Positions 1 to 7,321 of a stretch of DNA of 64,000 nucleotides are shown here, one piece after another; position 1 is the stretch's first letter, and each line of letters opens with the position of its first letter. The translations under genes were made by a program, and so were the position numbers. The stretch spans positions 165,011 through 229,010 of the forward strand of contig NZ_BOPB01000007.1 in the NCBI RefSeq assembly GCF_016863535.1, in the 5' to 3' direction. The stretch is from Micromonospora lutea (GTDB lineage: Bacteria > Actinomycetota > Actinomycetes > Mycobacteriales > Micromonosporaceae). The notes beneath the pieces were generated by a model. That model was given only the letters and a program-made list of their open reading frames with translations. It did not search any database and was not told the origin of the DNA.

Positions 1-790
1 CACCTTCGTGCGCAACTGGCGCATCACGCTGCGCGCGTACCCGTGGACGTACTTCGTCGGCACCCTGGCCACCGGTGTGCTCACCATCGGGGTGTCGCTG
101 TTGGCGTACCGGGCCATCGGGGGCGGTCGCGTCGGGGCCAGCTTCACGGCGGCCACCGGCAGCGCCGACTACCTCGGCTACGTCACCGTCGGCGCCGCCG
201 CGCTGACCTTCGTCACCCGCATGGTGCTGTGGGTGGCGAAGGCGCAGATCACCGAGTACCGCGAGGGCACTCTGGAGAGCCAGTTGCTCACTCCGGCGCG
301 GCGCCTGCCGTACCTGGTGGGGGTGACCGCGCAGGCGTTGAGCACCACCGCGGTGGAGGTGACGGTGCTGGTCGCCGTGGCCAGCGCGCTGGGGGTGCGG
401 CTGAGTGTGCCCGATCCGCTGGTGTTGCTGGCCGCGATGGTGGCGGCGACCGTGGCGGTGGTCGGCATGTCGGTGCCGTTGAGTGCGCTCATGTTGGCCG
501 CTGGTGAGGCGCACATCACCCAGAACACCCTGTTCACCGCGATGGCGCTGCTGTGCGGGTTCACCTTCCCCACCAGTTATCTGCCGGCGGCGGCCCGATG
601 GCTCGGGGAGGCGCTGCCGGTCACCTGGGCGCTGCGGGTGCTGCGGGCGGCCACCCTGCCCGGTGCCGACGTCGATCCCTGGCCCGCCTTCGCCGTCTGT
701 CTCGTGCTGGGCGGGGCGTACCTGCTGGTGGGACTGTCCATTCTGCCGCCCGCCGAGCGGCGGGCCCTGCATCGGAGCGCGCGCGCATGA
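1..790 (+). CDS. ABC-2 type transporter permease (5' end cut by window edge)
   Basis: The frame is open to the left edge of the window, so the true start probably lies just upstream; the first in-window start is a GTG at position 8. About 260 residues are visible, with roughly six hydrophobic segments and a short charged stretch (TEYREGTLES) after the second, typical of ABC-2 membrane subunits that export drugs, lipids or polysaccharides. It overlaps the next gene by 4 bases (ATGA), and a second permease follows the ATPase, so the exporter is probably a heteromeric permease pair with one ATPase. The substrate cannot be told from sequence. Confidence 0.85.
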   Translation, partial: TFVRNWRITLRAYPWTYFVGTLATGVLTIGVSLLAYRAIGGGRVGASFTAATGSADYLGYVTVGAAALTFVTRMVLWVAKAQITEYREGTLESQLLTPARRLPYLVGVTAQALSTTAVEVTVLVAVASALGVRLSVPDPLVLLAAMVAATVAVVGMSVPLSALMLAAGEAHITQNTLFTAMALLCGFTFPTSYLPAAARWLGEALPVTWALRVLRAATLPGADVDPWPAFAVCLVLGGAYLLVGLSILPPAERRALHRSARA

Positions 791-1785
791 GCACTGGCAT
801 CGTCACCACCGACCTGCGTAAGACCTTCCCGGCGCGGCGCTGGCAGGGCTGGCGTCGCCGGCACGTCGCGCCGGTGGCGGCGGTCGACGGGCTTTCGTTG
901 CGGGTCCCGCCCGGTCAGGTGACCGGCCTGCTGGGGCTCAACGGTGCCGGTAAGACCACCACCATCCGGATCCTGTCCACTCTGCTGCGGCCCACCGGCG
1001 GCACCGTGACCGTGGACGGATTGGACGTGGTCGATCACGCGCGTGAGGTGCGCCGACGAATCAACGTGATCTCCGGTGGTGAGCGGATGGTGTACGACCG
1101 GCTGACCGCCCGGGAGAACCTGTGGTATTTCGGTCAGTTGTACGACGTGCCGCGTGCCCGGCTGCGTACCCGTGTCGGTGAGCTGCTCGACCTGGTGGGG
1201 CTGACCGAGGCGGCGCAGCTGCCGGTGGAGCGGTACTCGCGGGGCATGCGTCAGCGGCTGGTCATCGCCCGGGGTCTGATCAACGATCCGGCGTACCTGC
1301 TGCTGGACGAACCGACCCTGGGTCTGGACGCGCCGATCGCCCACCAGTTGCGGGCGTTGATCGCCCAACTGGCCGCCGACGGGGTCGGGGTGCTGCTGAC
1401 CTCTCACTACCTCGCCGAGGTGGAACAGCTGTGTCGGCACGTGTATCTCATCGCCCGAGGGTCACTGGTGGCCCAGGGCAGTCCGGCGCAGTTGGCGGGC
1501 CAGACGGTGCGCCGGCACACCGTACGGCTCGTGCTGAGCGTGGCCGACCCGGCGGTCACGGCTGCGCTGCGTGCGCTGGCCGCGCGGCACGACGCGGAGC
1601 TGATCGTCGACGTGGACGACGGGGGGCGGCCACGGTTCGCGCTGCGTCACCCGGAGGATCTGGTGGGGGTGGTGGTCACGGCGGTGGTCCAGCGGGGCGC
1701 GACGATCGTCGGGTTGACGGTCACCCCACCGACTCTGGAGGACGCGATCCTCACCTTGACCGATCCGGCGGTGATGGCGCGGTGA
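787..1785 (+). CDS. ABC-2 exporter ATP-binding subunit
   Basis: A 332-residue ATPase started at the ATG that overlaps the upstream stop (ATGA). All catalytic motifs are intact: Walker A GLNGAGKTT near residue 50, the signature YSRGMRQR, Walker B YLLLDEPTLGLD and the switch histidine in TSHYLAE. The C-terminal 80 residues form the extra domain common in DrrA/NatA-type exporters. It is translated between two membrane subunits and should energise them. It contrasts with the degenerate ATPase near 51 kb in this same window. Confidence 0.95.
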   Translation: MSTGIVTTDLRKTFPARRWQGWRRRHVAPVAAVDGLSLRVPPGQVTGLLGLNGAGKTTTIRILSTLLRPTGGTVTVDGLDVVDHAREVRRRINVISGGERMVYDRLTARENLWYFGQLYDVPRARLRTRVGELLDLVGLTEAAQLPVERYSRGMRQRLVIARGLINDPAYLLLDEPTLGLDAPIAHQLRALIAQLAADGVGVLLTSHYLAEVEQLCRHVYLIARGSLVAQGSPAQLAGQTVRRHTVRLVLSVADPAVTAALRALAARHDAELIVDVDDGGRPRFALRHPEDLVGVVVTAVVQRGATIVGLTVTPPTLEDAILTLTDPAVMAR

Positions 1786-2603
1786 GTCACGCTCTGCGGG
1801 TCGTCGCGGCCGAGGCGCTCAAGCAGCACCGGCGGCTGTTCGGGCAGCCGCTGGTGTTGTTCTCCATGCTGCTGTGGCCGCTGCTCACCCTGGCCGCCAC
1901 CTACTACACGGTGCTGCCGGTGATGGAGTCCGCGACGGCGTCGCAGCGGTGGCCGGTGGCGGCCGATCCGCGTCGGTTGTTGGCGTTTCTCGCCGCTGGG
2001 GCGCTGGCGTACACGTTCTTCTTCTCTCTGGTGCAGTCGGCCTGGCATTTTTCGTTCGAGCGGGTGAGCGGCACCCTGGAGGCGTTGTTCCTCTCCCCCG
2101 CCAACCGGATGGCGTTGGTGATCGGTAATGGTGCTGCGGCACTGACGCAGAACGCCTGGTTGTTCGGCTGCTTCGCGGTGGCCGCGGCGACCGCCGCCGA
2201 CGTGTTGGACGTCGCCCATCCCGGCATGTACGTGGTGGCGGCGTTGGCGCTGGTGGTGCCCGCGGTGGCCTGGGGCGCGTTCCTCAACAGCCTGTTGATC
2301 TTTTCTCGGGATTCGGCGTTCCTGTACACGCTGCTGGACGATCCGCTGTGGTTCGTCGCCGGGGTGCGGCTGCCCCTGTTCGCCCTACCAGTGTGGATCA
2401 AGGCGGTTGGGGTGGCTTTTCCGCTGACCAGCAGTTTGGTGGTGCTGCGTGGGGCGCTGCTTGATCGCGCGGACCTCGGCGACCTGGCGGGTGCGCTGGG
2501 GTGGCTGGTGGTGCTGACCGTCGGGTTGTTCCTGGCGGCCTCGGCGCTGCTGCGCCTGGGTGAGGCACGGGTTCAGCGCACCGGCAATCTTCAGGTGTTC
2601 TAG
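1782..2603 (+). CDS. ABC-2 type transporter permease
   Basis: A 273-residue membrane protein started at a GTG overlapping the stop of the ATPase gene by 4 bases (GTGA), which indicates translational coupling. It has about six transmembrane segments; the cytoplasmic loop FERVSGTLEALFLSP matches the conserved loop of ABC-2 permeases and resembles the equivalent region of the first permease. It is the second membrane half of the exporter. Its TAG stop lies in the left end of a long near-palindromic element. Confidence 0.9.
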   Translation: MSHALRVVAAEALKQHRRLFGQPLVLFSMLLWPLLTLAATYYTVLPVMESATASQRWPVAADPRRLLAFLAAGALAYTFFFSLVQSAWHFSFERVSGTLEALFLSPANRMALVIGNGAAALTQNAWLFGCFAVAAATAADVLDVAHPGMYVVAALALVVPAVAWGAFLNSLLIFSRDSAFLYTLLDDPLWFVAGVRLPLFALPVWIKAVGVAFPLTSSLVVLRGALLDRADLGDLAGALGWLVVLTVGLFLAASALLRLGEARVQRTGNLQVF

Positions 2604-2769
2604 TGCGGTGGCCAGAAGCGTTCACCGGGCCGCACCGGGCCCAGCCGACGACCGGCGGCGTTGGAATCGGGCCTGGATACAACACCGGTATCCAGGCCCG
2701 ATTCCGCCTTGCCGGATCGCCGCCTGGACCTCGCCGCGACACCGCCAACGTTCCTGGACACCGCACTAG
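2600..2769. repeat. 170-base near-palindromic element between convergent genes
   Basis: The ends are an exact inverted repeat (CTAGTGCGGTG at 2600-2610 and CACCGCACTAG at 2759-2769). The centre is a perfect 18-bp hairpin (2663-2680 pairs with 2688-2705, 7-base loop AACACCG). The arms between are also largely complementary, so the whole element can fold on itself. It starts inside the stop codon of the exporter permease and ends just before the stop of the convergent gene. It could be a bidirectional terminator, or a MITE-like or REP-like mobile palindrome that landed between two gene ends. No transposase is nearby. Confidence 0.75.
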
Positions 2770-3549
2770 CTAGCCGAGGTCGACGACCAGGGGCCGGTGG
2801 TCGGAGATGGTCGAGCGTGGGGTGTGCACGTCGGTGACCGTGGGTAGCTGGTCGAGGCCGTGCCGGTCGGCGAGGATGTGGTCGAGTTGGACGCGGGGCT
2901 GGGCGGCCGGGTAGGTCGGTCGGCGGGCCAGCAGGTGCCAGCCGGAGACGGCGCGGGTGGCCCAGGCCGGCAGGTTCAGGTCGCCGAGCAGGATGCGGGG
3001 GGCGGGCAGGGCGCGTAGGGCGCGGATGACCTGGCGCAGTTGGCGGACGTTCCAGCCGGCGACGAAGGACAGGTGGGTGGCGGCGACGGTGAGCCGGCCG
3101 TGCGGGGTGTCCAGCACGGCGGCGAGGACGACCCGGGGTTCGTCGCGGAGCAGGATGAGGCCACCGCCGGGGCCGGGCACGTAGACCGGGGAGCGTACCG
3201 GGGCGGGGTGTAGTCGGGTGACGCGCCAGCTGACGACCGGGTGGCGGGAGATCAGGCCGACGCCGTAGCAGGGTTCGCCGTGGCCGTCGTCGTCGTGGGT
3301 GAGGGGGCGGAACGCCTCGCCGGGGGTGCCGACGACGGCGGCGGCGAAGCGGTGCTCGGGTGCGCCGAGGGCCTGGGCGGCGATGGCGGTGAGGTCGAGG
3401 TTGCCGCTGCGGGACTGGTCGCGGTCGACCTCTTGCAGGGCCAGGATGTCGGCGTCGAGGGTGGCGACGGCGGCGGTCAGCCGGGCCGGATCGACCAGGC
3501 CGTCGGTGAGGGATCGGCCGTGCAGCAGGTTGAACGTGGCCAGGCGCAC
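2770..3549 (-). CDS. Endonuclease/exonuclease/phosphatase family protein
   Basis: A 259-residue protein with the EEP fold motifs in order: ATFNLLHG at the N terminus, LQEVDRD (metal-binding Glu), GDLNLPA (Asp/Asn) and SDHRPLVV (catalytic Asp-His) near the C terminus. Members hydrolyse phosphodiester or phosphomonoester bonds in nucleic acids, lipids or inositol phosphates; the substrate here is unknown. The start is a GTG just before the RLATFNLLHG strand. No signal peptide is seen, so it is probably cytoplasmic. Its 3' end abuts the long palindrome. Confidence 0.85.
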   Translation of the reverse strand: MRLATFNLLHGRSLTDGLVDPARLTAAVATLDADILALQEVDRDQSRSGNLDLTAIAAQALGAPEHRFAAAVVGTPGEAFRPLTHDDDGHGEPCYGVGLISRHPVVSWRVTRLHPAPVRSPVYVPGPGGGLILLRDEPRVVLAAVLDTPHGRLTVAATHLSFVAGWNVRQLRQVIRALRALPAPRILLGDLNLPAWATRAVSGWHLLARRPTYPAAQPRVQLDHILADRHGLDQLPTVTDVHTPRSTISDHRPLVVDLG

Positions 3550-3585
3550 GCTGTCACCATAGCGACGGCGTGGGACAGTTGCCCG

Positions 3586-3672
3586 ATGCTGCGAGCGTTG
3601 TGCTGTTCGATGCTGGTGTTCGTGGTGGTTGCCGCGGCCGGGCTCTGGGTGCGGCGTCGCCGGGGTCGGTGA
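3586..3672 (+). CDS. Possible 28-residue single-TM microprotein
   Basis: An ATG-initiated frame encodes a short hydrophobic segment (MLVFVVVAAAGLW) followed by a very basic tail (VRRRRGR), the layout of a small single-span membrane protein. It lies in the 177-base gap between the divergent EEP and TSUP genes. No convincing ribosome-binding site precedes it. In GC-rich DNA such frames arise by chance, so it is listed only as a candidate. Confidence 0.2.
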   Translation: MLRALCCSMLVFVVVAAAGLWVRRRRGR

Positions 3673-3726
3673 GGCTGGCCACAGCCGGCGGCGTGGGGTG
3701 GCTGTGGGTGGGAAGAATGCCTGGTC

Positions 3727-4506
3727 GTGGAGTTGGACCCGACGACCGTGATGATCCTGCTGACCGCTGCTGCCCTGGCGGGCTGGGTGGACGCGGTGGT
3801 GGGTGGTGGCGGGTTGCTGCTGCTGCCGGCGTTGCTGGTGGCGGCGCCGGGGATGCCCCCGGCGACGGCGTTGGGCACGAACAAGTTGGCGGCGATCGCT
3901 GGCACGTCGACGGCGGCGGTGACGTTCGCCCGCCGCACGAAGATCGACTGGATGGTGGCGGGTCCGGCGGCGGCGCTGGCGGTGGTGTGCGCGGGGCTGG
4001 GTGCGGCGGTGGCCGGGGCGGTGCCGCCCTCGGCGTACCGGCCGGTGCTGCTGGTGGTGCTGGTGTCGGTGGCGCTGTTCGTGCTGCTGCGTCCCCGGTT
4101 GGGGGTGTTGGCGGTGCCGCAGCGGCGCACCCGGGTGCGGGTGGCGGTGGCGGTGTTGGTGGCCGGGGTGGGCATCGCCACCTACGACGGGTTGATCGGC
4201 CCAGGTACGGGCACGTTCCTGGTGTTGGCGTTCACCGCGCTGGTGGGTGCGGATTTCCTGCATGGTTCGGCGATGGCGAAGGTGGTCAACGCGGGCACGA
4301 ACGCCGGTGCGTTGGCGGTGTTCGCGGCGACCGGGCATGTGTGGTGGCTGCTCGGTGCGGCGATGGCGGTGTGCAACATCGCGGGTGCGGTGGTGGGGGC
4401 GCGGATGGCGTTGCGGCGCGGTTCCGGGTTCGTGCGGGTGGTGCTGCTGCTGGTGGTGTTGGCGTTGGTGGCGAAGCTCGGCTACGACCAGTGGCTGGCC
4501 GGCTGA
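3727..4506 (+). CDS. TSUP (TauE/SafE) family membrane permease
   Basis: A 259-residue protein with about eight hydrophobic segments. It carries TSUP hallmarks in both halves: GWVDAVVGGGGLL in the first helix, GTNKLA after the second, and GPGTGTFL mid-protein. The family exports or imports sulfite, sulfonates or related anions; the specific substrate is not clear from sequence. A GTG start is used. It lies divergently from the EEP gene and is followed by an independent acetyltransferase gene. Confidence 0.88.
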   Translation: MELDPTTVMILLTAAALAGWVDAVVGGGGLLLLPALLVAAPGMPPATALGTNKLAAIAGTSTAAVTFARRTKIDWMVAGPAAALAVVCAGLGAAVAGAVPPSAYRPVLLVVLVSVALFVLLRPRLGVLAVPQRRTRVRVAVAVLVAGVGIATYDGLIGPGTGTFLVLAFTALVGADFLHGSAMAKVVNAGTNAGALAVFAATGHVWWLLGAAMAVCNIAGAVVGARMALRRGSGFVRVVLLLVVLALVAKLGYDQWLAG

Positions 4507-4602
4507 GGGTGGGCGGATGCCGGTGCGTTCTGAGCGCTGCCGGCCGCTGACGGCGGGGATTCTCGGTCGCGTCGGCGGGGTGGCGGTGGGCAGGATGCGG
4601 GG

Positions 4603-5169
4603 ATGATGCAGGTGAGGTTGCGTACCGCCCGGCTCGTGCTGGCGCCGTTGGCGGATGAGCATCTGGCCGGTGAGATCGAGTTGGACGCCGATCCGGAGGT
4701 GATGCGTTTCCTGGGGCCGGTGCGCTCGGCTGAGCAGGTGCGTGAGGCTCATCGGCGACGGTTGGCGGTGGCCGGGCAGGCGCCGGGGTTGGGGTTCTGG
4801 GCCGGCCTGGTCGATGGGGAGTTCGTCGGCTGGTGGCTGCTGGAGCCGCCGCGACGTGCCGACCAGGGGCCGGTGGCCGGGCAGGCGGAGTTGGGTTACC
4901 GGTTGGCGCGCCGGTGGTGGCGGCGGGGCTTGGCCAGCGAGGGGGCCCGGGAGTTGATCCGGCACGGTTTCGTCGACCTGGGGTTGCGGCGGGTCTTCGC
5001 CGAGACGATGGCGGTGAACGAGGCGTCGCGGGCGACGATGGCGGCGGTGGGGATGCGCTACGTGCGTACCTTTCACCAGTCGTGGCCGGATCCGCTGCCC
5101 GGCGCCGAGCAGGGTGAGGTGGAGTACGAGATCACCCGGCAGCAGTGGATGGCGTCAGCGGCGGGGTGA
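4603..5169 (+). CDS. GNAT family N-acetyltransferase (RimJ/RimL-like)
   Basis: A 188-residue protein opening with the RLRTARLVLAPL strand typical of RimJ/RimL-like acetyltransferases. The acetyl-CoA-binding region is ELGYRLARRWWRRGLASEG, followed by the AVNEASRATMAAVGM helix and the usual C-terminal strand. It transfers acetyl from acetyl-CoA to an amine, perhaps a protein N terminus or a small molecule. Its last 15 bases overlap the convergent peptide deformylase gene, so the two transcripts are complementary at their ends. Confidence 0.85.
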   Translation: MMQVRLRTARLVLAPLADEHLAGEIELDADPEVMRFLGPVRSAEQVREAHRRRLAVAGQAPGLGFWAGLVDGEFVGWWLLEPPRRADQGPVAGQAELGYRLARRWWRRGLASEGARELIRHGFVDLGLRRVFAETMAVNEASRATMAAVGMRYVRTFHQSWPDPLPGAEQGEVEYEITRQQWMASAAG

Positions 5170-5658
5170 GTCGAAGCGTCCGGCGCGTATCTCCCGCAGG
5201 GCGCGGCGTCGGACCTCGCCGCGCAGGATGTCGACGTAGAGGCGGCCGTGCAGGTGGTCGGTTTCGTGTTGCAGGGCGCGGGCGAGGAAGCCGCTGCCGG
5301 CGATGGTCAGGGGTTCGCCGTGCTGGTCGAAGCCGTGGGCGGTGGCGTGCAGGGCGCGCGGTGTCGGGAAGTAGAGACCGGGGATGGACAGGCAGCCCTC
5401 GTCGTCGTCCTGGAGTTCGTCGGACAACTCCAACGTGGGGTTGATCATGTGGCCGCGGTGGCCGTCGGCGTCGTAGACGAAGACCTGGGCGTTGACGCCG
5501 ATCTGCGGGGCGGCGACGCCGGCGCGGCCGGGCGCGCCGAGCAGGGTGTCCATCAGGTCGGTGACCAGGGCGCGTAGGTCTGCGTCGAAGCTGGTGATCG
5601 CTTCGCTGGGGGTGCGTAGCACTGGGTCGCCGATGATTCGGATGTCCCGCATCGTCAT
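5155..5658 (-). CDS. def: Peptide deformylase
   Basis: A 167-residue enzyme that removes the formyl group from the initiator methionine of nascent proteins. All three defining motifs are present: GVAAPQIG (motif 1), EGCLS with the metal-binding Cys (motif 2), and QHETDHLHG with the HExxH metal-binding pair (motif 3). The start is an ATG giving MTMRDIRI; an ATG two codons later is also possible. The length is normal for the type 1 family. Actinobacteria often carry more than one copy, so this need not be the only one. Confidence 0.95.
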   Translation of the reverse strand: MTMRDIRIIGDPVLRTPSEAITSFDADLRALVTDLMDTLLGAPGRAGVAAPQIGVNAQVFVYDADGHRGHMINPTLELSDELQDDDEGCLSIPGLYFPTPRALHATAHGFDQHGEPLTIAGSGFLARALQHETDHLHGRLYVDILRGEVRRRALREIRAGRFDSPRR

Positions 5659-5711
5659 GTCGGCAAGATTATCGGTCGGTGGTGTGGGGTCGCTGGCCGG
5701 CTGGCGGGTCG

Positions 5712-6893
5712 TCAGGTGAGGGCGGCGCGCACCGGGGTGGTCTTGGCTGCCGCTTCGGCGACCTCGGCGGCGGGGTCGCTGTCCCAGGTGATGCCGCCGC
5801 CGGCCCACACGTGCACGGCGTTGCCGTCGACGGCGGCGGTGCGGATGGTCAGGCCGAGGTCGAGGTGGCCGGGGCCGACCCAGCCGAGGGCGCCCATGCC
5901 GGCGCCCCGGCCGACGGGTTCCAGCGCGGCGATGTGGTCCAGGGCGGCCAGCTTCGGGGCGCCGGTGACCGAGCCGCCGGGGCACACGGCGCGGAGCAGG
6001 TCGGCCAGGCCGAGTCCGTCGGCGACGTCGGCGCGGATGGTGGATTCGGCCTGCCACAGGTCACACCAGCGTCGTACGGCGAACAGGTCGTCGACGCGGA
6101 CGCTGCCGGTGCGGGCGACGCGGGCCAGGTCGTTGCGTTCCAGGTCGACGATCATGATGTGTTCGGCGCGTTCCTTGGCCGAGGCGAGCAGGTCGGCGCG
6201 GCCGGCGGTGGTGGCCGGGCGGGTGCCCTTGATCGGTCGGGTGGTGAGGGTGCCGTCGCGTACTTCGATCAGGGTTTCCGGGCTGGCGCAGCCGATGGCC
6301 CAGCCGGGCCCGGTGAGCACACCGCCGTAGCGGGCGCCGGGCAGCCGGCCGAGACGGGCCAGGGCGGGCAGTGGGTCGCCGGTGTAGGTGGCGCGGGCAT
6401 GGCCGACGAGGTTGACCTGGTAGACCTCGCCGCGCCCGATGGCGTGGCGGATCGCGGTGACCGCGTCGGCGTGCTGGCGGGGGCTCCAGCTCTCGGTCCA
6501 GGCGTCGGGCCGGAAGGGCGGTGGTGGGCCGGGGTGGCCGGGGGTGGTGGTGTCGGTGTGGCCGTAGACGACGACGGCCACCTCGGGCAGGTCGGCGGGG
6601 TTGGGTGCGCCGGGTGCGCCGCCGGCGAGGACGGCTCCGGCGGCGGCGGAGAGGTAGAGGGCGGCGCCGCAGATGTCGTGGGGGTGGTGGCGGCGTGCGG
6701 GGCGGCTCAGGTCCGCCAGGTGCAGGCCGTGGTCGGCGAGGAACTCCTCGGCGTAGGCGGCCGGGTCGCCGCCGTCGGCGGGTCGCCAGTGCCAGCGGGC
6801 CCGTTCGGTGAGCCGGCCGCGGCACGAGGCGGGCACCGAGGGCGGATCGACAACCATCCGTGGGAGCGCTTCCACGACGTCTGGGCGGTTCAT
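5712..6893 (-). CDS. pabB: Aminodeoxychorismate synthase component I (chorismate-binding enzyme)
   Basis: A 393-residue chorismate-utilising enzyme. The catalytic domain shows PIKGTRP (the lysine typical of PabB rather than anthranilate synthase), SAKERAEHIMIVDLERNDL and GSVTGAPK. It would make 4-amino-4-deoxychorismate from chorismate and ammonia for folate or p-aminobenzoate-derived metabolites. No glutamine amidotransferase domain or gene is adjacent. An alternative in-frame ATG lies two codons upstream (6899). The gene is divergent from the DUF5999 gene and shares its promoter region. Confidence 0.88.
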   Translation of the reverse strand: MNRPDVVEALPRMVVDPPSVPASCRGRLTERARWHWRPADGGDPAAYAEEFLADHGLHLADLSRPARRHHPHDICGAALYLSAAAGAVLAGGAPGAPNPADLPEVAVVVYGHTDTTTPGHPGPPPPFRPDAWTESWSPRQHADAVTAIRHAIGRGEVYQVNLVGHARATYTGDPLPALARLGRLPGARYGGVLTGPGWAIGCASPETLIEVRDGTLTTRPIKGTRPATTAGRADLLASAKERAEHIMIVDLERNDLARVARTGSVRVDDLFAVRRWCDLWQAESTIRADVADGLGLADLLRAVCPGGSVTGAPKLAALDHIAALEPVGRGAGMGALGWVGPGHLDLGLTIRTAAVDGNAVHVWAGGGITWDSDPAAEVAEAAAKTTPVRAALT

Positions 6894-6972
6894 GCTCATC
6901 CGTTCAGCGGATTTCCCGCTCACCACGCGCACATCTGCTCGATGCGGCGCGCTTCCGCTTGGTACTGTGCGT

Positions 6973-7000
6973 CACTGGTCATGTGAACCATGACACAGTG
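6973..7000. promoter_or_regulatory. Imperfect palindrome upstream of the DUF5999 gene
   Basis: The inner arms GTCATG (6978-6983) and CATGAC (6989-6994) are perfect inverted repeats. The outer arms CACTG and CAGTG extend the symmetry with one extra base on the right. It lies 23 bases before the DUF5999 start and about 75 bases from the divergent pabB start, a reasonable place for an operator. No matching regulator is adjacent, so its role is inferred only from symmetry and position. Confidence 0.4.
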
Positions 7001-7022
7001 CCCCCACAGTCCGGAGAACCCG

Positions 7023-7223
7023 ATGTGCCAGCACCAACCCACCTGTCCCTCCGCCGAAGCCACCGACCGGGAAGCCGCCAGGGTCATCGCCTGCTTCCGT
7101 GAACAGGGCTGGAGCCTGCTCTGCAACGGAGTCATCGTCTTCGAGGACACCGGCGAGCTGCTGCCCGACGGCAGCAGCATCGCACCGCACCGCGGCCCCG
7201 CCCGACACGCGCTCGCCGCCTGA
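7023..7223 (+). CDS. DUF5999 family small protein
   Basis: A 66-residue protein of a family widespread in Streptomyces and relatives. It starts MCQHQPTCPSAEA, continues with the GWSLLCNGVIVFEDTGELLP core and ends in an APHR segment. The start is the ATG at 7023, with a GGAG site 6 bases upstream; an ATG 33 bases earlier in frame would add residues foreign to the family. Function is unknown. The Cys and His near the N terminus could bind a metal, which is a guess. Confidence 0.85.
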   Translation: MCQHQPTCPSAEATDREAARVIACFREQGWSLLCNGVIVFEDTGELLPDGSSIAPHRGPARHALAA

Positions 7224-7252
7224 CACCCCATCACGATCCGTCACGACGCTTC

Positions 7253-7309
7253 CCGCGCCGACCCAGGCTAGTCCCCCGGTCAGGGACCGCCACGACCAGG
7301 TCGGCGCGG
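7253..7309. terminator. Nested hairpin between convergent DUF5999 and gcvP genes
   Basis: CCGCGCCGACC (7253-7263) pairs exactly with GGTCGGCGCGG (7299-7309). Inside lies a smaller stem, GTCCC (7271-7275) with GGGAC (7283-7287). The structure sits in the 98-base gap between the ends of two converging genes and could terminate both. No U-run follows, which is usual in high-GC actinobacteria. Confidence 0.45.
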
Positions 7310-7321
7310 TACCGGACCCGG

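Noticed and set aside
3550..5076. N-terminal extension of the EEP protein to more than 760 residues
   Set aside because: The extra part is low-complexity His/Arg/Pro sequence antisense to the TSUP gene; the EEP domain starts at the GTG at 3549.
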